Origin: Sulfurospirillaceae bacterium
Lineage (GTDB): Bacteria; Campylobacterota; Campylobacteria; Campylobacterales; Sulfurospirillaceae
Direction of reading: 5' to 3'
Assembly: GCA_028705785.1 (NCBI GenBank)
Contig: JAQWCT010000003.1
Span: forward strand, 1 to 35,451
DNA length: 35,451 nt
Each line of letters begins with the position of its first letter. Position 1 is the first letter of the stretch. Made by a program: the position numbers and the translations under genes. The notes under the pieces are model-generated. The model was not told the DNA's origin. It did no database searches and saw only the letters and a list, made by a program, of their open reading frames with translations. Shown piece after piece: positions 23,619 to 32,607 of the stretch.

Positions 23619-24686
23619 TTAAATCATAATTGGCATAACGATAGTCATAAAGTTGTCGCTTTCTAAAGTGAAAGGTAAACCACTATCATTAAATCCAAGG
23701 GTAAAATTATCATGTTCTATGTTAGATAAAAAATCCAACACATAACGGCTATTTACTGCTAAAAAGATATCATCATCCAATCCTGTTTTAAACTCTATTT
23801 CTGTTTTAGCTTCAATGTTATCGTCATTAAGACTTTCAAAAACAATTTTTTCTGCTTTAAAAGTAATTTTGATTTCATTGGAGATGATAGAAATTTGTTT
23901 AATAGCATCAATCATCAATCTGCGATCAAGTAAAATTCTAAAGTTTTTAGTTTTAGGGATGATTCGTTGATAATCTGGAAATTTACCATTGATGAGTTTG
24001 GTAAAAAATTTGAAATTTGAAGATGACGCAATAAGTGTGTTTTCATCATAAAACATCTCTATATCATCAAAAAAGAGTTTTTGGATTTCACTAATGGCTT
24101 TTTTAGGAATAATCAATGAAAAATTATGTTCAGTCTCTTTTTCAATTTTAACAATTGCCAATCTTTTAGTATCCGTTGCCACAAGATTAATAGCACCATC
24201 TTTAATGTCAATAAGTGAACCATTCAGTTCAAACTTTGGATTATTGGTATCAATAGCAGGAGCGATTTTTTTAATGGACTGAACCAGTATTTTACTATTG
24301 ATATCGAACTTTGGTTTACTATCAATTTCAGGGAAAAGAGGAAAGTCATTAGGATTGAGCATAGGAAGTTTAAATTTTGAACTATTTTGTTTAATATAAA
24401 GGTAATCATTGATAGTTTCTAAGATAACTTCATCGTCTTTAAGAATTTTAATAATATCTAAAAGTTTTTTACCATTAGCTGTGGCATTGCCTGCTGTGAT
24501 AATTTTGATTTCTTTTGTGTTATAAGTAAGTCCTATCTCATGATCAGTTGCTTTAATAATAAGCGTGTTATCTTCTGTGGAGATAAATACATGTGAAGTA
24601 ATTTGACTTAAATCTTTTTTTTCTAAATAAGGTTGTGTATTTAGAAGTATGGTTTCTAAAATACTTTTTTTAACTGAAACTTTCAA
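23619..24686 (-). CDS. dnaN: DNA polymerase III beta subunit (sliding clamp)
   Basis: 355 residues, full length, starting MKVSVKKSILETILLNTQPYL and ending with the conserved VMPIMI-type C-terminus. Three clamp domains can be followed (KLLDIIKILKDDEV, DTKRLAIVKIE, FAVNSRYVLDFL-like). The start codon is TTG 24686, with GGAG six bases upstream. It forms the ring clamp for polymerase III. The 155 bases between it and dnaA hold a second group of DnaA boxes. Confidence 0.97.
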   Translation of the reverse strand: MKVSVKKSILETILLNTQPYLEKKDLSQITSHVFISTEDNTLIIKATDHEIGLTYNTKEIKIITAGNATANGKKLLDIIKILKDDEVILETINDYLYIKQNSSKFKLPMLNPNDFPLFPEIDSKPKFDINSKILVQSIKKIAPAIDTNNPKFELNGSLIDIKDGAINLVATDTKRLAIVKIEKETEHNFSLIIPKKAISEIQKLFFDDIEMFYDENTLIASSSNFKFFTKLINGKFPDYQRIIPKTKNFRILLDRRLMIDAIKQISIISNEIKITFKAEKIVFESLNDDNIEAKTEIEFKTGLDDDIFLAVNSRYVLDFLSNIEHDNFTLGFNDSGLPFTLESDNFMTIVMPIMI

Positions 24687-24841
24687 TGGAGTCTCCTTTT
24701 ATTATATTTAATTAAAATAGTTGAAGTAGTAGTTTAGGGTGAACTTGTGAAAACATAAACATTATACCTCAAATTAGGGCTGATTGGAGGTGAAAGAAAG
24801 AGAATCAAACTTTCACATCTCATCACTTATTTTTTAAAACT
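24687..24841. other. oriC2: DnaA-box cluster between dnaA and dnaN
   Basis: Four TTCACN-type boxes (either strand) are found: GGTGAA 24738-24743, TGTGAA 24746-24751, GGTGAA 24789-24794 and TTCACA 24812-24817. A very AT-rich tract lies at about 24696-24723. Together with the cluster upstream of dnaA this matches the bipartite origin described in Helicobacter. Confidence 0.65.
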
Positions 24842-26167
24842 TTACATTTGTTTGGTCAATATCTTATTTTTTAGGTCTTCTACTCTTAATTTAAATGATT
24901 CATTAGTGATAATAAGTTCGTTAATTTTTTTAATGTTGTGTGATACAGCGGTATGGTCTTTCATACCAAAATAAGTGGCTAAAGATGGCATAGAATTAGG
25001 CGTGAGTGTTCGCGCTAAATAGATGCCAATACGCCTTGCTTCTACAATGTTTTTACTGCGCTTGGTTGATTTTATTTCACTAGGCTTAATATTAAGGTCT
25101 TTTGAAATCGTGAGTATAATATCTTCTAATGTGATATTTTCTCTTCTTTCTTTAATTTGTTCACGCATAACATTTTTAGCAAATTCAAGGGTTATCTCTT
25201 GGCGCATTAAAGATGCGTAAGCATTGAGATTGATGATAGCACTTTCAATTTCACGGATATTATCACCCATATTAGAAGCGATGTAATTGACAATATCGCT
25301 ATTGAGGTTAATTCCATCAAGTTCGCATTTTTTATTGATAATAGCAATCTTAGTTTCAAGTTCAGGCAATCCAATATCAGCAATTAAACCCCATTCAAAT
25401 CTACTTTTAAGGCGATCTTCTAGTCCATTAATCATTTTTGGTGGTTTATCTGAGGTGAGGACGATTTGTTTACCAGCAGAGTGAAGTTCATTAAAAGTAT
25501 GAAAAAATTCTTCTTGAGTCTGAATTTTATTAGATAAAAATTGCGTATCATCAATAAGTAAAACATCACAATTTCGGTATTTATCCCTAAATCTATCCAT
25601 AGATTGGTTGCGAAGGTTGTAAGTAAAATCATTCATAAATTGTTCAATGGTTGCATAAATAACACTTTTGCCTTTGGCTTGAACATAATTACCAATGGCA
25701 TGAATAAGGTGTGTTTTTCCAAGCCCTGTAGGTCCATAAATAAAAACAGGATTATACATGATGCCAGGTTTTTCTGCGATAGATTTTGCAGCAGTATATG
25801 CGTATTGATTTGAACTGCCCACTACAAAACTTCCAAAAGTATAAGAAGGATTTAAAATAGTGCTTTTGGTATTTTTATTAACATCAACCATTTCAATAGG
25901 AGTAGGTTTACTTTTAGTGATTTTCAGATGTTCTTTGAGAACAATTTTGATTTCTGGTTTTTTTCCTGTTTTGAGTTCAAAGAGATGACCAAGTTTCTCG
26001 CTGTATTTTGTTTTTACCCAGTTAGCGATGAGAATATTGGGAGCAATAAAGACCATCTGGTCGGAGTTTGAAGCTTTTTCATGGAATTTAAGTTGTTTAA
26101 TGTAGCGATCATATTCTAGTGAAGAAATTTCTTCTTTTAAAAGTGATAAGATAGTATCTGCTAACAA
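24842..26167 (-). CDS. dnaA: Chromosomal replication initiator DnaA
   Basis: 441 residues. Domain I is at ~1-85. The AAA+ domain III has Walker A GPTGLGKTHL, Walker B VLLIDDTQFL and sensor VLTSDKPP. The C-terminal domain IV carries the DnaA signature (FGMKDHTAVSHNIKKI). The start is TTG 26167 behind AAGGAG, the only site with a good ribosome signal. It binds the flanking box clusters to open the origin, and boxes near its own promoter suggest autoregulation. Confidence 0.98.
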   Translation of the reverse strand: MLADTILSLLKEEISSLEYDRYIKQLKFHEKASNSDQMVFIAPNILIANWVKTKYSEKLGHLFELKTGKKPEIKIVLKEHLKITKSKPTPIEMVDVNKNTKSTILNPSYTFGSFVVGSSNQYAYTAAKSIAEKPGIMYNPVFIYGPTGLGKTHLIHAIGNYVQAKGKSVIYATIEQFMNDFTYNLRNQSMDRFRDKYRNCDVLLIDDTQFLSNKIQTQEEFFHTFNELHSAGKQIVLTSDKPPKMINGLEDRLKSRFEWGLIADIGLPELETKIAIINKKCELDGINLNSDIVNYIASNMGDNIREIESAIINLNAYASLMRQEITLEFAKNVMREQIKERRENITLEDIILTISKDLNIKPSEIKSTKRSKNIVEARRIGIYLARTLTPNSMPSLATYFGMKDHTAVSHNIKKINELIITNESFKLRVEDLKNKILTKQM

Positions 26168-26185
26168 AAAAATCTCCTTAAAAAA

Positions 26186-26320
26186 ATCTTCACCCTGTGA
26201 ATAACGCTGTGAATAAGTGACTTTTATTTTAGCTAAAAAATTATTAGTTATATGTTAAACTATGATTGATATAATGTGAAAATAGTTATTCACACTGTGA
26301 AAAAGCAGTGAATAAAGGGC
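26186..26320. other. oriC1: DnaA-box cluster between ruvC and dnaA
   Basis: Seven TTCACN-type boxes are visible: TTCACC 26189-26194, TGTGAA 26196-26201, 26208-26213, 26275-26280 and 26296-26301, TTCACA 26289-26294, AGTGAA 26307-26312. Four extend to TTATTCAC[AT]. The centre (about 26221-26274) is nearly pure AT, suitable as the unwinding element. The region also contains the promoters of the divergent dnaA and ruvC. Confidence 0.85.
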
Positions 26321-26325
26321 TTTAG

Positions 26326-26796
26326 GTGATTATTTTAGGAATAGATCCAGGGACAAGAAATTGCGGTTATGCCATTTTAAAAAAAGAGAAAAATAGTCTT
26401 ACTTTGATAGAAGCAGGACTGATAAAAATTAAAGAAAAAGTACTCCAACATCAAATTATGGAGTTGGTTGAGGGTCTTGATATTATCTTTCAAAACCACA
26501 CGATTGATGAAGTTGCCATTGAAGATATTTTTTATGCGTTTAACCCTAAAACTGTTTTAAAGTTAGCACAATTTCGTGGAGCACTGAGTTTAAAAGTTTT
26601 ACAAGTGATTGGAAATTTTAGTGAGTATACGGCACTACAAGTTAAAAAGGCGGTCACGGGTAATGGAAAAGCCGCTAAAGAGCAGGTCTCTTTTATGGTA
26701 AAAATGATTTTGGGCATTAAACAAGAGATTAAACCTCTGGATATTACGGATGCTATCGCTATTGCTATCACGCATTCCCAGAGGGTTAAAGCTTAG
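26326..26796 (+). CDS. ruvC: Holliday junction endonuclease RuvC
   Basis: 156 residues from GTG 26326, with AAGGG about seven bases upstream. The four catalytic acids are Asp7 (LGIDPGT), Glu66 (VAIEDIF), Asp139 and Asp142 (LDITDAIAIAITH). It resolves Holliday junctions with RuvAB. It is divergent from dnaA across the origin and its 3' end overlaps thyX on the other strand by 4 bases. Confidence 0.97.
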   Translation: MIILGIDPGTRNCGYAILKKEKNSLTLIEAGLIKIKEKVLQHQIMELVEGLDIIFQNHTIDEVAIEDIFYAFNPKTVLKLAQFRGALSLKVLQVIGNFSEYTALQVKKAVTGNGKAAKEQVSFMVKMILGIKQEIKPLDITDAIAIAITHSQRVKA

Positions 26797-27407
26797 TTTT
26801 TTTCTTTGATAGTAAAGATATATTTATGCTCTTCTGGCAGCACATCGTAGAGTGCATGAGCAAGATTTTGAATTTCCCAAAGGGCAGATTTATCACTTCT
26901 TAGGGTTAAAAAGTTTTGAAGACTTCGCGCATTGACTGTCCATGTAAGTTCGGTTTTATAACTCTCTGGAAGGCAGTATTTTGCCTTATCATTACTGATT
27001 CCCGTAAGTAAGACCAAGCGAAGATTTTCTAGGGCACGGATACTCATCTCATCAACCATATCAACACCGGTTAAAACAAGATACTTAGAAGCTCTTTCCA
27101 AATCCTTACATGTAAAGGTTTCTTCGCTCTTTAATTCTTTGAGTGTATAGCGGGATGATTTAACCGATAAAGATGCCATGCGGTGTCTTGAAAACTCTTG
27201 AAGAAGGGCTCTACTGATACCTTGAATATAAAAGTTATAAACCAAATGTTCTAGTGTTGAAGCATGTTTAAATTTGTTTCCAACGCGGTCAATAAGCTCT
27301 TTATCTTTTTCTCCACCCTCATCACTTTTGTCAAAACTTTGCCAACAAGTTCGAATGGCGTTAGCGCAATAGATAAGTGGTGTATAGTGTTGTAGTGTTA
27401 TGTTCAT
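26793..27407 (-). CDS. thyX: Flavin-dependent thymidylate synthase
   Basis: 204 residues with the ThyX signature RHRMASLSVKSSRYT, the FAD and dUMP site, and HASTLEHLVYNFYIQGISRALLQEFSR before it. It makes dTMP from dUMP using methylene-tetrahydrofolate and reduced flavin, in place of ThyA. ATG 27407 gives the full length. There is no free ribosome site: the only GGGA lies inside a perfect hairpin ending three bases upstream of the start. Confidence 0.95.
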   Translation of the reverse strand: MNITLQHYTPLIYCANAIRTCWQSFDKSDEGGEKDKELIDRVGNKFKHASTLEHLVYNFYIQGISRALLQEFSRHRMASLSVKSSRYTLKELKSEETFTCKDLERASKYLVLTGVDMVDEMSIRALENLRLVLLTGISNDKAKYCLPESYKTELTWTVNARSLQNFLTLRSDKSALWEIQNLAHALYDVLPEEHKYIFTIKEKN

Positions 27408-27409
27408 GT

Positions 27410-27438
27410 ATTAGTCCCAAGTAAATATTGGGACTAAT
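27410..27438 (-). promoter_or_regulatory. Hairpin abutting the thyX start codon
   Basis: ATTAGTCCCAA and TTGGGACTAAT form a perfect 11-bp stem around a 7-base loop. On the thyX (minus) strand the 3' arm contains the only Shine-Dalgarno-like GGGA and ends two bases before ATG. It may hide the ribosome site, be an operator, or end the flgE transcript (no T-run follows, so a simple terminator is less likely). Confidence 0.6.
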
Positions 27439-27464
27439 TGTATTACATGTAAGCTAAAAAATTG

Positions 27465-30029
27465 TTATTTGAGTTGGAGTAGTGTGTTGAGCATTTCATC
27501 CGCAGTGGTAATCGTTTTTGAGTTAGCTTGGTAACCTCTTTGAATAACGATTAGTTGAGTCAATGAACGAGAAAGATCCACATTACTCATCTCCAGTGAA
27601 CTTGCCTGAATTGTACCTTTTCCACCCGTTGCTGCTTGTCCGATGATAGGATCACCTGAGTTGGAAGTTTGGATAAAACAGTTACCACCATCACTCTCTA
27701 AACCTTGATTATTGGTAAAGATTGACATAGCCACTTGAGCGAGGGCAAAACTTCTTCCGTTGGTAAAACTACCGATAACCGTGCCTGTTTCATCAACACT
27801 TAGACCATTAATATCACCACCAGCGTAACCATCTTGGCTGACAGAGGTTGTACTAGAGTCTTTATCAAAACTACTAATACCGTCAAATTGTCCTAGCGTT
27901 CCAAATTTGAGTTCAATATTTTGGTTAGAAGTTGAACCATTGTTCGCAGTATATGTGAGGTTTCTTGGAGAATACGTTGCCAAAGAACCATCGGAATTAA
28001 AGCTCACAGTTCCTGTGACAATATTTTTTGGGTAGTTTCCAAGATTGATATCGCCTGGTTCTGGAACAGAGATAAGGACTGACCATTCTGTACCACCATC
28101 ACTAGTATAACCGGTTTTAGTATATTCAAATCTAACGGTATGTTTTGAACCCAAAGAGTCATAAACATCTGTACTAGAAGCCAAAGAGGCGGCATAGATA
28201 CTTTGAGATGATCGTACAGATGTACCTCCCGTTAATGTACCTTGAAGCGCATTGATAGTCGTACTAAAATTACTATTTGCAGCGACATTATTGCTAGCAT
28301 TTGTAAGATTGGTGACGGCTAAATAAAGATTATGATCATTGTCAGTTTTTAAGTTTGTTCCGACTGGATAAATCATTGGTGTACCAGCACTAGCTATAAG
28401 TGTTGAACCTGTTGGTATAGTTGCTGACTCTGAAAGTGTGATAGCAGCACCAAGAGCGCCTGCTGGAACAAGAGCACCATTAATCATCGTTGCAGCAGAA
28501 AGAATAGTACCTGCTTGAAGAATAGTAGTTGCTGGAAATGAGATGGGTTCAGAGGTAATGGTATTAGCCGTGATTTGTGAAACGACTGCAGATGGTGTAG
28601 CATCTATAACATCTCCATCATCAGTATTAAAGGCATCTCCTTTTGGGTTAGTAATTTCAAACTGTCCTGTTTTGCTAACACTTACGGCAACGCCATCATT
28701 TTTATTAAGCGTTTGAGCTCCCGTAGTTGCCCATTCATTTCTAGAATTTAAATCGGCATCCGCACCATCAGCAACAGTAGTTCCTAAATAGTTAACATAC
28801 AATCTAGCATCTTTTTGCATTGCTTCTCTAAGGTCTTCAGTTGTTGAAAATGTTCTAGCCGTAGCATCATCATAAAGGTGCGTTGTGTTTAAAGGGCTAC
28901 TGGTATAAGTATATTGATATGCCGTGATAACATCGGTACTTACCAATGGAGTTGTGTCTGTACCATTTTTGGTAAGTTTAATATTTTTAGTTGCTGCTTC
29001 AGTGCCTGTTTGATTGCTGTTGGTAAGATAAATTTGATTACCACCTGTGATATTAGCTTCAACACCCGTTTTGGAAGTTTTAGCATTAATCAAACCAGCG
29101 ATGATAGAAGCTACTGTAGCAGGATCAGTATCCAATGTTGAACCAGTGATGGTTTCACCATTAAGCACAATATCAACGACAGTAGGTGAAGCTGGAGGGC
29201 TAGGTACTGTAACTGTAGCACTCTTAGATTGCGCATAGCTTATCCAAACACCTTGTCCTGTTGTAAGATTAAAAGCTTTACCATCGGAGTTAAAAAGTGC
29301 GCCAAAGTCTTGTCCTCGTTCATAAAGTTTTTTATCAGCATTAAAAGCATTAGATCCTACATCATTTTCGTCGTGTTTTTCACTGGTTAAACCTACATCA
29401 ATCGTACCATTTCCATTGGTATCAACCCAACCACTATTTGAATCTAAAGAGTAAATAACGGATTTTTGGTTGCCAACGGTATCGCCTGAATCAAGGTTGG
29501 CTTTAACCGCAATGTAAGTAGAAGCATTAGCAGGTGTAGTCAGTCCTGGAGGAATAGTGATATTGCCTATAGGTGAAGTAGAATCAAGTTTTCCCGTCGC
29601 CTCATCTCGCACCCATCCTTGGATAATATAACCATTGGTATCGACGAAGTTACCATTGGCATCAAAGGTAAAGTCACCACTTCTCGTATATTTATAGGTA
29701 CTTCCACCATCGGGGGAGACAACAAAGAAACCGTCTCCTTGAATGGCAAGGTCTGTACTTTTATCGGTAGTTTCAATGGAGCCTTGTTTAAATATTTTAG
29801 TAACAGTATTGACTTGTGTTCCAAGTCCAATCTGCATTGCATTTTTACCACCAAGTTCTCCTTGAGGGGCAGTTGCAATTTTGGCAGTTTGACTTAAGAG
29901 ATCAGAAAAATTTGCTCTACTGTATTTAAAACCTGTTGTATTAACATTTGCAATGTTGTTACCTTCAACATCCATTGCGATCTGGTGTGCCTGCAATCCG
30001 GTAACGCCGGCCCAGAGTGATCTCATCAT
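27465..30029 (-). CDS. flgE: Flagellar hook protein FlgE (major, long form)
   Basis: 854 residues. The conserved N-terminus (SLWAGVTGLQAHQIAMDVEGNNIANVNTTGFKYSR) and C-terminus (EMSNVDLSRSLTQLIVIQRGYQANSKTITTADEMLNTLLQLK) form the D0/D1 core; the long Ser/Thr-rich middle (~200-650) is the exposed region. Length agrees with the large Campylobacter hook protein. It is exported by the flagellar apparatus and polymerises into the hook. A sigma-54 promoter lies 55-70 bases upstream, so it has its own transcription start apart from the fliK-flgD-flgE unit. Confidence 0.95.
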   Translation of the reverse strand: MMRSLWAGVTGLQAHQIAMDVEGNNIANVNTTGFKYSRANFSDLLSQTAKIATAPQGELGGKNAMQIGLGTQVNTVTKIFKQGSIETTDKSTDLAIQGDGFFVVSPDGGSTYKYTRSGDFTFDANGNFVDTNGYIIQGWVRDEATGKLDSTSPIGNITIPPGLTTPANASTYIAVKANLDSGDTVGNQKSVIYSLDSNSGWVDTNGNGTIDVGLTSEKHDENDVGSNAFNADKKLYERGQDFGALFNSDGKAFNLTTGQGVWISYAQSKSATVTVPSPPASPTVVDIVLNGETITGSTLDTDPATVASIIAGLINAKTSKTGVEANITGGNQIYLTNSNQTGTEAATKNIKLTKNGTDTTPLVSTDVITAYQYTYTSSPLNTTHLYDDATARTFSTTEDLREAMQKDARLYVNYLGTTVADGADADLNSRNEWATTGAQTLNKNDGVAVSVSKTGQFEITNPKGDAFNTDDGDVIDATPSAVVSQITANTITSEPISFPATTILQAGTILSAATMINGALVPAGALGAAITLSESATIPTGSTLIASAGTPMIYPVGTNLKTDNDHNLYLAVTNLTNASNNVAANSNFSTTINALQGTLTGGTSVRSSQSIYAASLASSTDVYDSLGSKHTVRFEYTKTGYTSDGGTEWSVLISVPEPGDINLGNYPKNIVTGTVSFNSDGSLATYSPRNLTYTANNGSTSNQNIELKFGTLGQFDGISSFDKDSSTTSVSQDGYAGGDINGLSVDETGTVIGSFTNGRSFALAQVAMSIFTNNQGLESDGGNCFIQTSNSGDPIIGQAATGGKGTIQASSLEMSNVDLSRSLTQLIVIQRGYQANSKTITTADEMLNTLLQLK

Positions 30030-30083
30030 TGCGTATCCTTTTTAAAGTTACTTTTTAATTTATTTAATTTCGTATCAAATGAA

Positions 30084-30099
30084 AGCAATTTTTATTCCA
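30084..30099 (-). promoter_or_regulatory. Sigma-54 promoter of flgE
   Basis: On the minus strand TGGAATAAAAATTGCT has the GG-N10-GC spacing (GG at 30098-30097, GC at 30086-30085) and the TTGC of the -12 element. It is suitably placed for the hook gene, which is sigma-54 dependent in Campylobacterota. Confidence 0.75.
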
Positions 30100-30115
30100 T
30101 AAATATCATATACTT

Positions 30116-31876
30116 TTAGGTTTTCATATTGATAGCATTTTGTAGCAATTCATCACTGGTTGTGATACTTTTAGAGCTGGCATCAAATGCTTTTTGAATC
30201 ACAATAAGCTCAGTTAACGCAGTTGCCAGACTAACATTACTACCTTCTAATTTATTACTAAAAATTTGTGAGCCTAGAAAACTTTCACCATTTTTAGTAT
30301 AAAAAATAGCTTCGCCACTGTTAGAAGATTCTTCAAAAAGCGTTGAAGATGTTTGCGAAAGTCCTTGGTCATTTTGAAAATGGTAGATGGCGACTTTTGC
30401 AATAGCAGAACTTTTCCCATTGCTGAATTCCGCAACGACATTACCATTGCCATCCATTGCATAATCTTTTAAAAATCCTTCAACAGAACCATCTGAAGTT
30501 ACAACATTGGCTTTTTCAATAGTCGTACTTGAGATAAGGCCATCATAATTACCGGCTGTTCCAAGATTAAGTGTTAAAAGGGTTCCACCATTGGAAAGTA
30601 CTGGTACCGAGTTTGATAAAAGCTGTCCCGCACCACCAAAGGCGAGTGTACCAGTTTGAGCATCTACAATGTCATAAACTTTTTTGCTTGTTGTATCGAT
30701 GTAATATTTTGTAGGGTCATAAATTTTTGTAACGGTTCCTTTGATTGTATCCACAGTATAAACTGAAGTATCGTATGTTTTAGTAGAATCGTAATTTTCT
30801 ACCGTATAATCTTCAAAATAACTTAGTATCTTAATTTGAGCATCCCATGTGCTGCCTGATACCACTTGAGGAACTTGTTTAGTAAAAGTCATATCAATAA
30901 TGTCTTTTGTGCCATCAGGGGCAATGATACCCGTAGTATAATGCTCGACATTGGCAACTTCTTGAGTAGATTTTACTGAAACACTTGCCGTTAGGTCGCT
31001 GGCGACATTTAAATTACTCACATCATAGTTGGCAATACTCCAATTTTTAGAAGCATCAAGCTGTGTTGAAATGTTGAGCGTTTTTCCATCAATATCTGTT
31101 AGCGTAATGGTAACTGTATCCCCCTCTTTGGGGTTTTGCAGCGCCGTAGTATTGCTAACGCCTCCACTAAGACTTACTCTTCCAGTAGTTGGAGTCACAG
31201 TTGGTGTATAATCAGCAGATGAGAGGGGAACAACGACGGCATCTGTTTCAATAGTCGGATCGAGATTTGAACCGTAAGAGACTTTTGATGTTGCAATCGG
31301 TGGATAATAGAGAAAATCGGGTAATGTTACTTTTGTTTGAGCTCCCACACTTCCCAAAGGGACATTATCCATAGCGGTAATAGCGTAAGGTATAGCTGGA
31401 GCGGATGTAGCTGCTTTGTAGTAGGTTCCAAATTGAGCAAGTGTCTTAGCATCAAGCGTTGTAGCCGCAATGTTATTGCCAGATGTTGCCATGAGATAAT
31501 TACCACTTGCATCAACCAAAGAGCCTGCTGCATCGATTGAAAAAGCGCCTGCTCTTGTATAGTATGTTTTTCCATTTTGACCTTGTACACCAAACCAACC
31601 TTCGCCTTGGATAGCAAGATCAAAAGGGCTATCAGTATTTTCTAGGACACCTTGTTCTAGATTGAGGCTAGTGGTTTGGCTTTGTGCGCCAAGCCCTTTA
31701 TCATTTGCCAAAGAAAAATAAGCGCCTGTCAATGTGGTTGAAAAAAGCGTTGAAAATTCTGGAGTGCTGCCTTTAAATCCGCTGTTATTGATATTTGCAA
31801 TATTATTGGCTTGGACATCAATCGCAAATTGTTGCGTCTTAATGCCTGAAACACCATTGTAAAAAGAACTATTCAT
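30116..31876 (-). CDS. Second flagellar hook protein (FlgE-like)
   Basis: 586 residues with the same hook D0/D1 ends (SSFYNGVSGIKTQQFAIDVQANNIANINNSGFKGS; LEGSNVSLATALTELIVIQKAFDASSKSITTSDELLQNAINMK) and a different middle. It lies 11 bases after flgD and is clearly in the fliK-flgD unit. Campylobacter has the same gene set: a shorter FlgE beside flgD and a longer hook protein elsewhere. Here the two are adjacent. It may form part of the hook or act in its assembly. AGGAAC precedes the ATG. Confidence 0.9.
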   Translation of the reverse strand: MNSSFYNGVSGIKTQQFAIDVQANNIANINNSGFKGSTPEFSTLFSTTLTGAYFSLANDKGLGAQSQTTSLNLEQGVLENTDSPFDLAIQGEGWFGVQGQNGKTYYTRAGAFSIDAAGSLVDASGNYLMATSGNNIAATTLDAKTLAQFGTYYKAATSAPAIPYAITAMDNVPLGSVGAQTKVTLPDFLYYPPIATSKVSYGSNLDPTIETDAVVVPLSSADYTPTVTPTTGRVSLSGGVSNTTALQNPKEGDTVTITLTDIDGKTLNISTQLDASKNWSIANYDVSNLNVASDLTASVSVKSTQEVANVEHYTTGIIAPDGTKDIIDMTFTKQVPQVVSGSTWDAQIKILSYFEDYTVENYDSTKTYDTSVYTVDTIKGTVTKIYDPTKYYIDTTSKKVYDIVDAQTGTLAFGGAGQLLSNSVPVLSNGGTLLTLNLGTAGNYDGLISSTTIEKANVVTSDGSVEGFLKDYAMDGNGNVVAEFSNGKSSAIAKVAIYHFQNDQGLSQTSSTLFEESSNSGEAIFYTKNGESFLGSQIFSNKLEGSNVSLATALTELIVIQKAFDASSKSITTSDELLQNAINMKT

Positions 31877-31887
31877 TGCAGGTTCCT

Positions 31888-32586
31888 CTATTCCGCATAA
31901 TACTCAACTACCCTACTCATAGGATAATAAGTAGAACCTAATTTGACATAAGTAGATCCACTGTCATAGCGAATAGACTCAACAGGATAAACGCCAGCTT
32001 GTGTCGTTTTTGAAGCACCTGAAGCATCTACATAATCAGCGGTAACCCCATAAGTTGCGTCATCAAGCTGTACGCCATCATTATCTTTACCATCCCACTG
32101 AAAGGCGATAACGCCACTTTTCCCTGCTACTGTATCACCAAGATCGAGAGTTTTAACAACTTTACCATCTTTATTTTTGATACTGAGTGTTCCATCTTTA
32201 ATTTCTGTAGGGAAATAGACTTCATAGGTTGATTTAGCATTTTCAAGTGTAATGGCTGTTGTGCCCAAGCTTCCCATCTTCCCGATCAAAGATGTTGCAT
32301 TGGAGCTGACGCTTTCTTTAAGTTGAGCCGATAGATTTTCCAAGGCAGTGTTTGTTTTGGTTGCTGATTCAAGTGTGGCAAGTTGAGAAGTTTGTGTCAA
32401 AATTTTCTCAGTATCCATAGGACTAGTTGGGTCTTGGTATTGAAGTTCTACGAGAAGAAGTTTTAAAAAGTCATCTTTGCCTAAAACATCAGAACTGCCT
32501 GTTTTATCTTCAGCCTTTGTTGTTGTTGAACTTGCTGTGCCTGGATTAAGAAGGCTTTCGTAGCCTTTCGTATTTATTGTTGCCAT
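31888..32586 (-). CDS. flgD: Flagellar hook-capping protein FlgD
   Basis: 232 residues. The FlgD start motif is clear: LGKDDFLKLLLVELQYQDPTSPMDTEKILTQTSQLATLES, followed by the Ig-like scaffold domain (LDLGDTVAGKSGVIAFQWDGKDNDG). It caps the growing hook and guides FlgE assembly. ATG 32586 has AAAGGATA upstream. It lies 21 bases after fliK and 11 before the second hook gene, in one operon. Confidence 0.95.
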   Translation of the reverse strand: MATINTKGYESLLNPGTASSTTTKAEDKTGSSDVLGKDDFLKLLLVELQYQDPTSPMDTEKILTQTSQLATLESATKTNTALENLSAQLKESVSSNATSLIGKMGSLGTTAITLENAKSTYEVYFPTEIKDGTLSIKNKDGKVVKTLDLGDTVAGKSGVIAFQWDGKDNDGVQLDDATYGVTADYVDASGASKTTQAGVYPVESIRYDSGSTYVKLGSTYYPMSRVVEYYAE

Positions 32587-32607
32587 AATGTATCCTTTTT
32601 TTATAAT

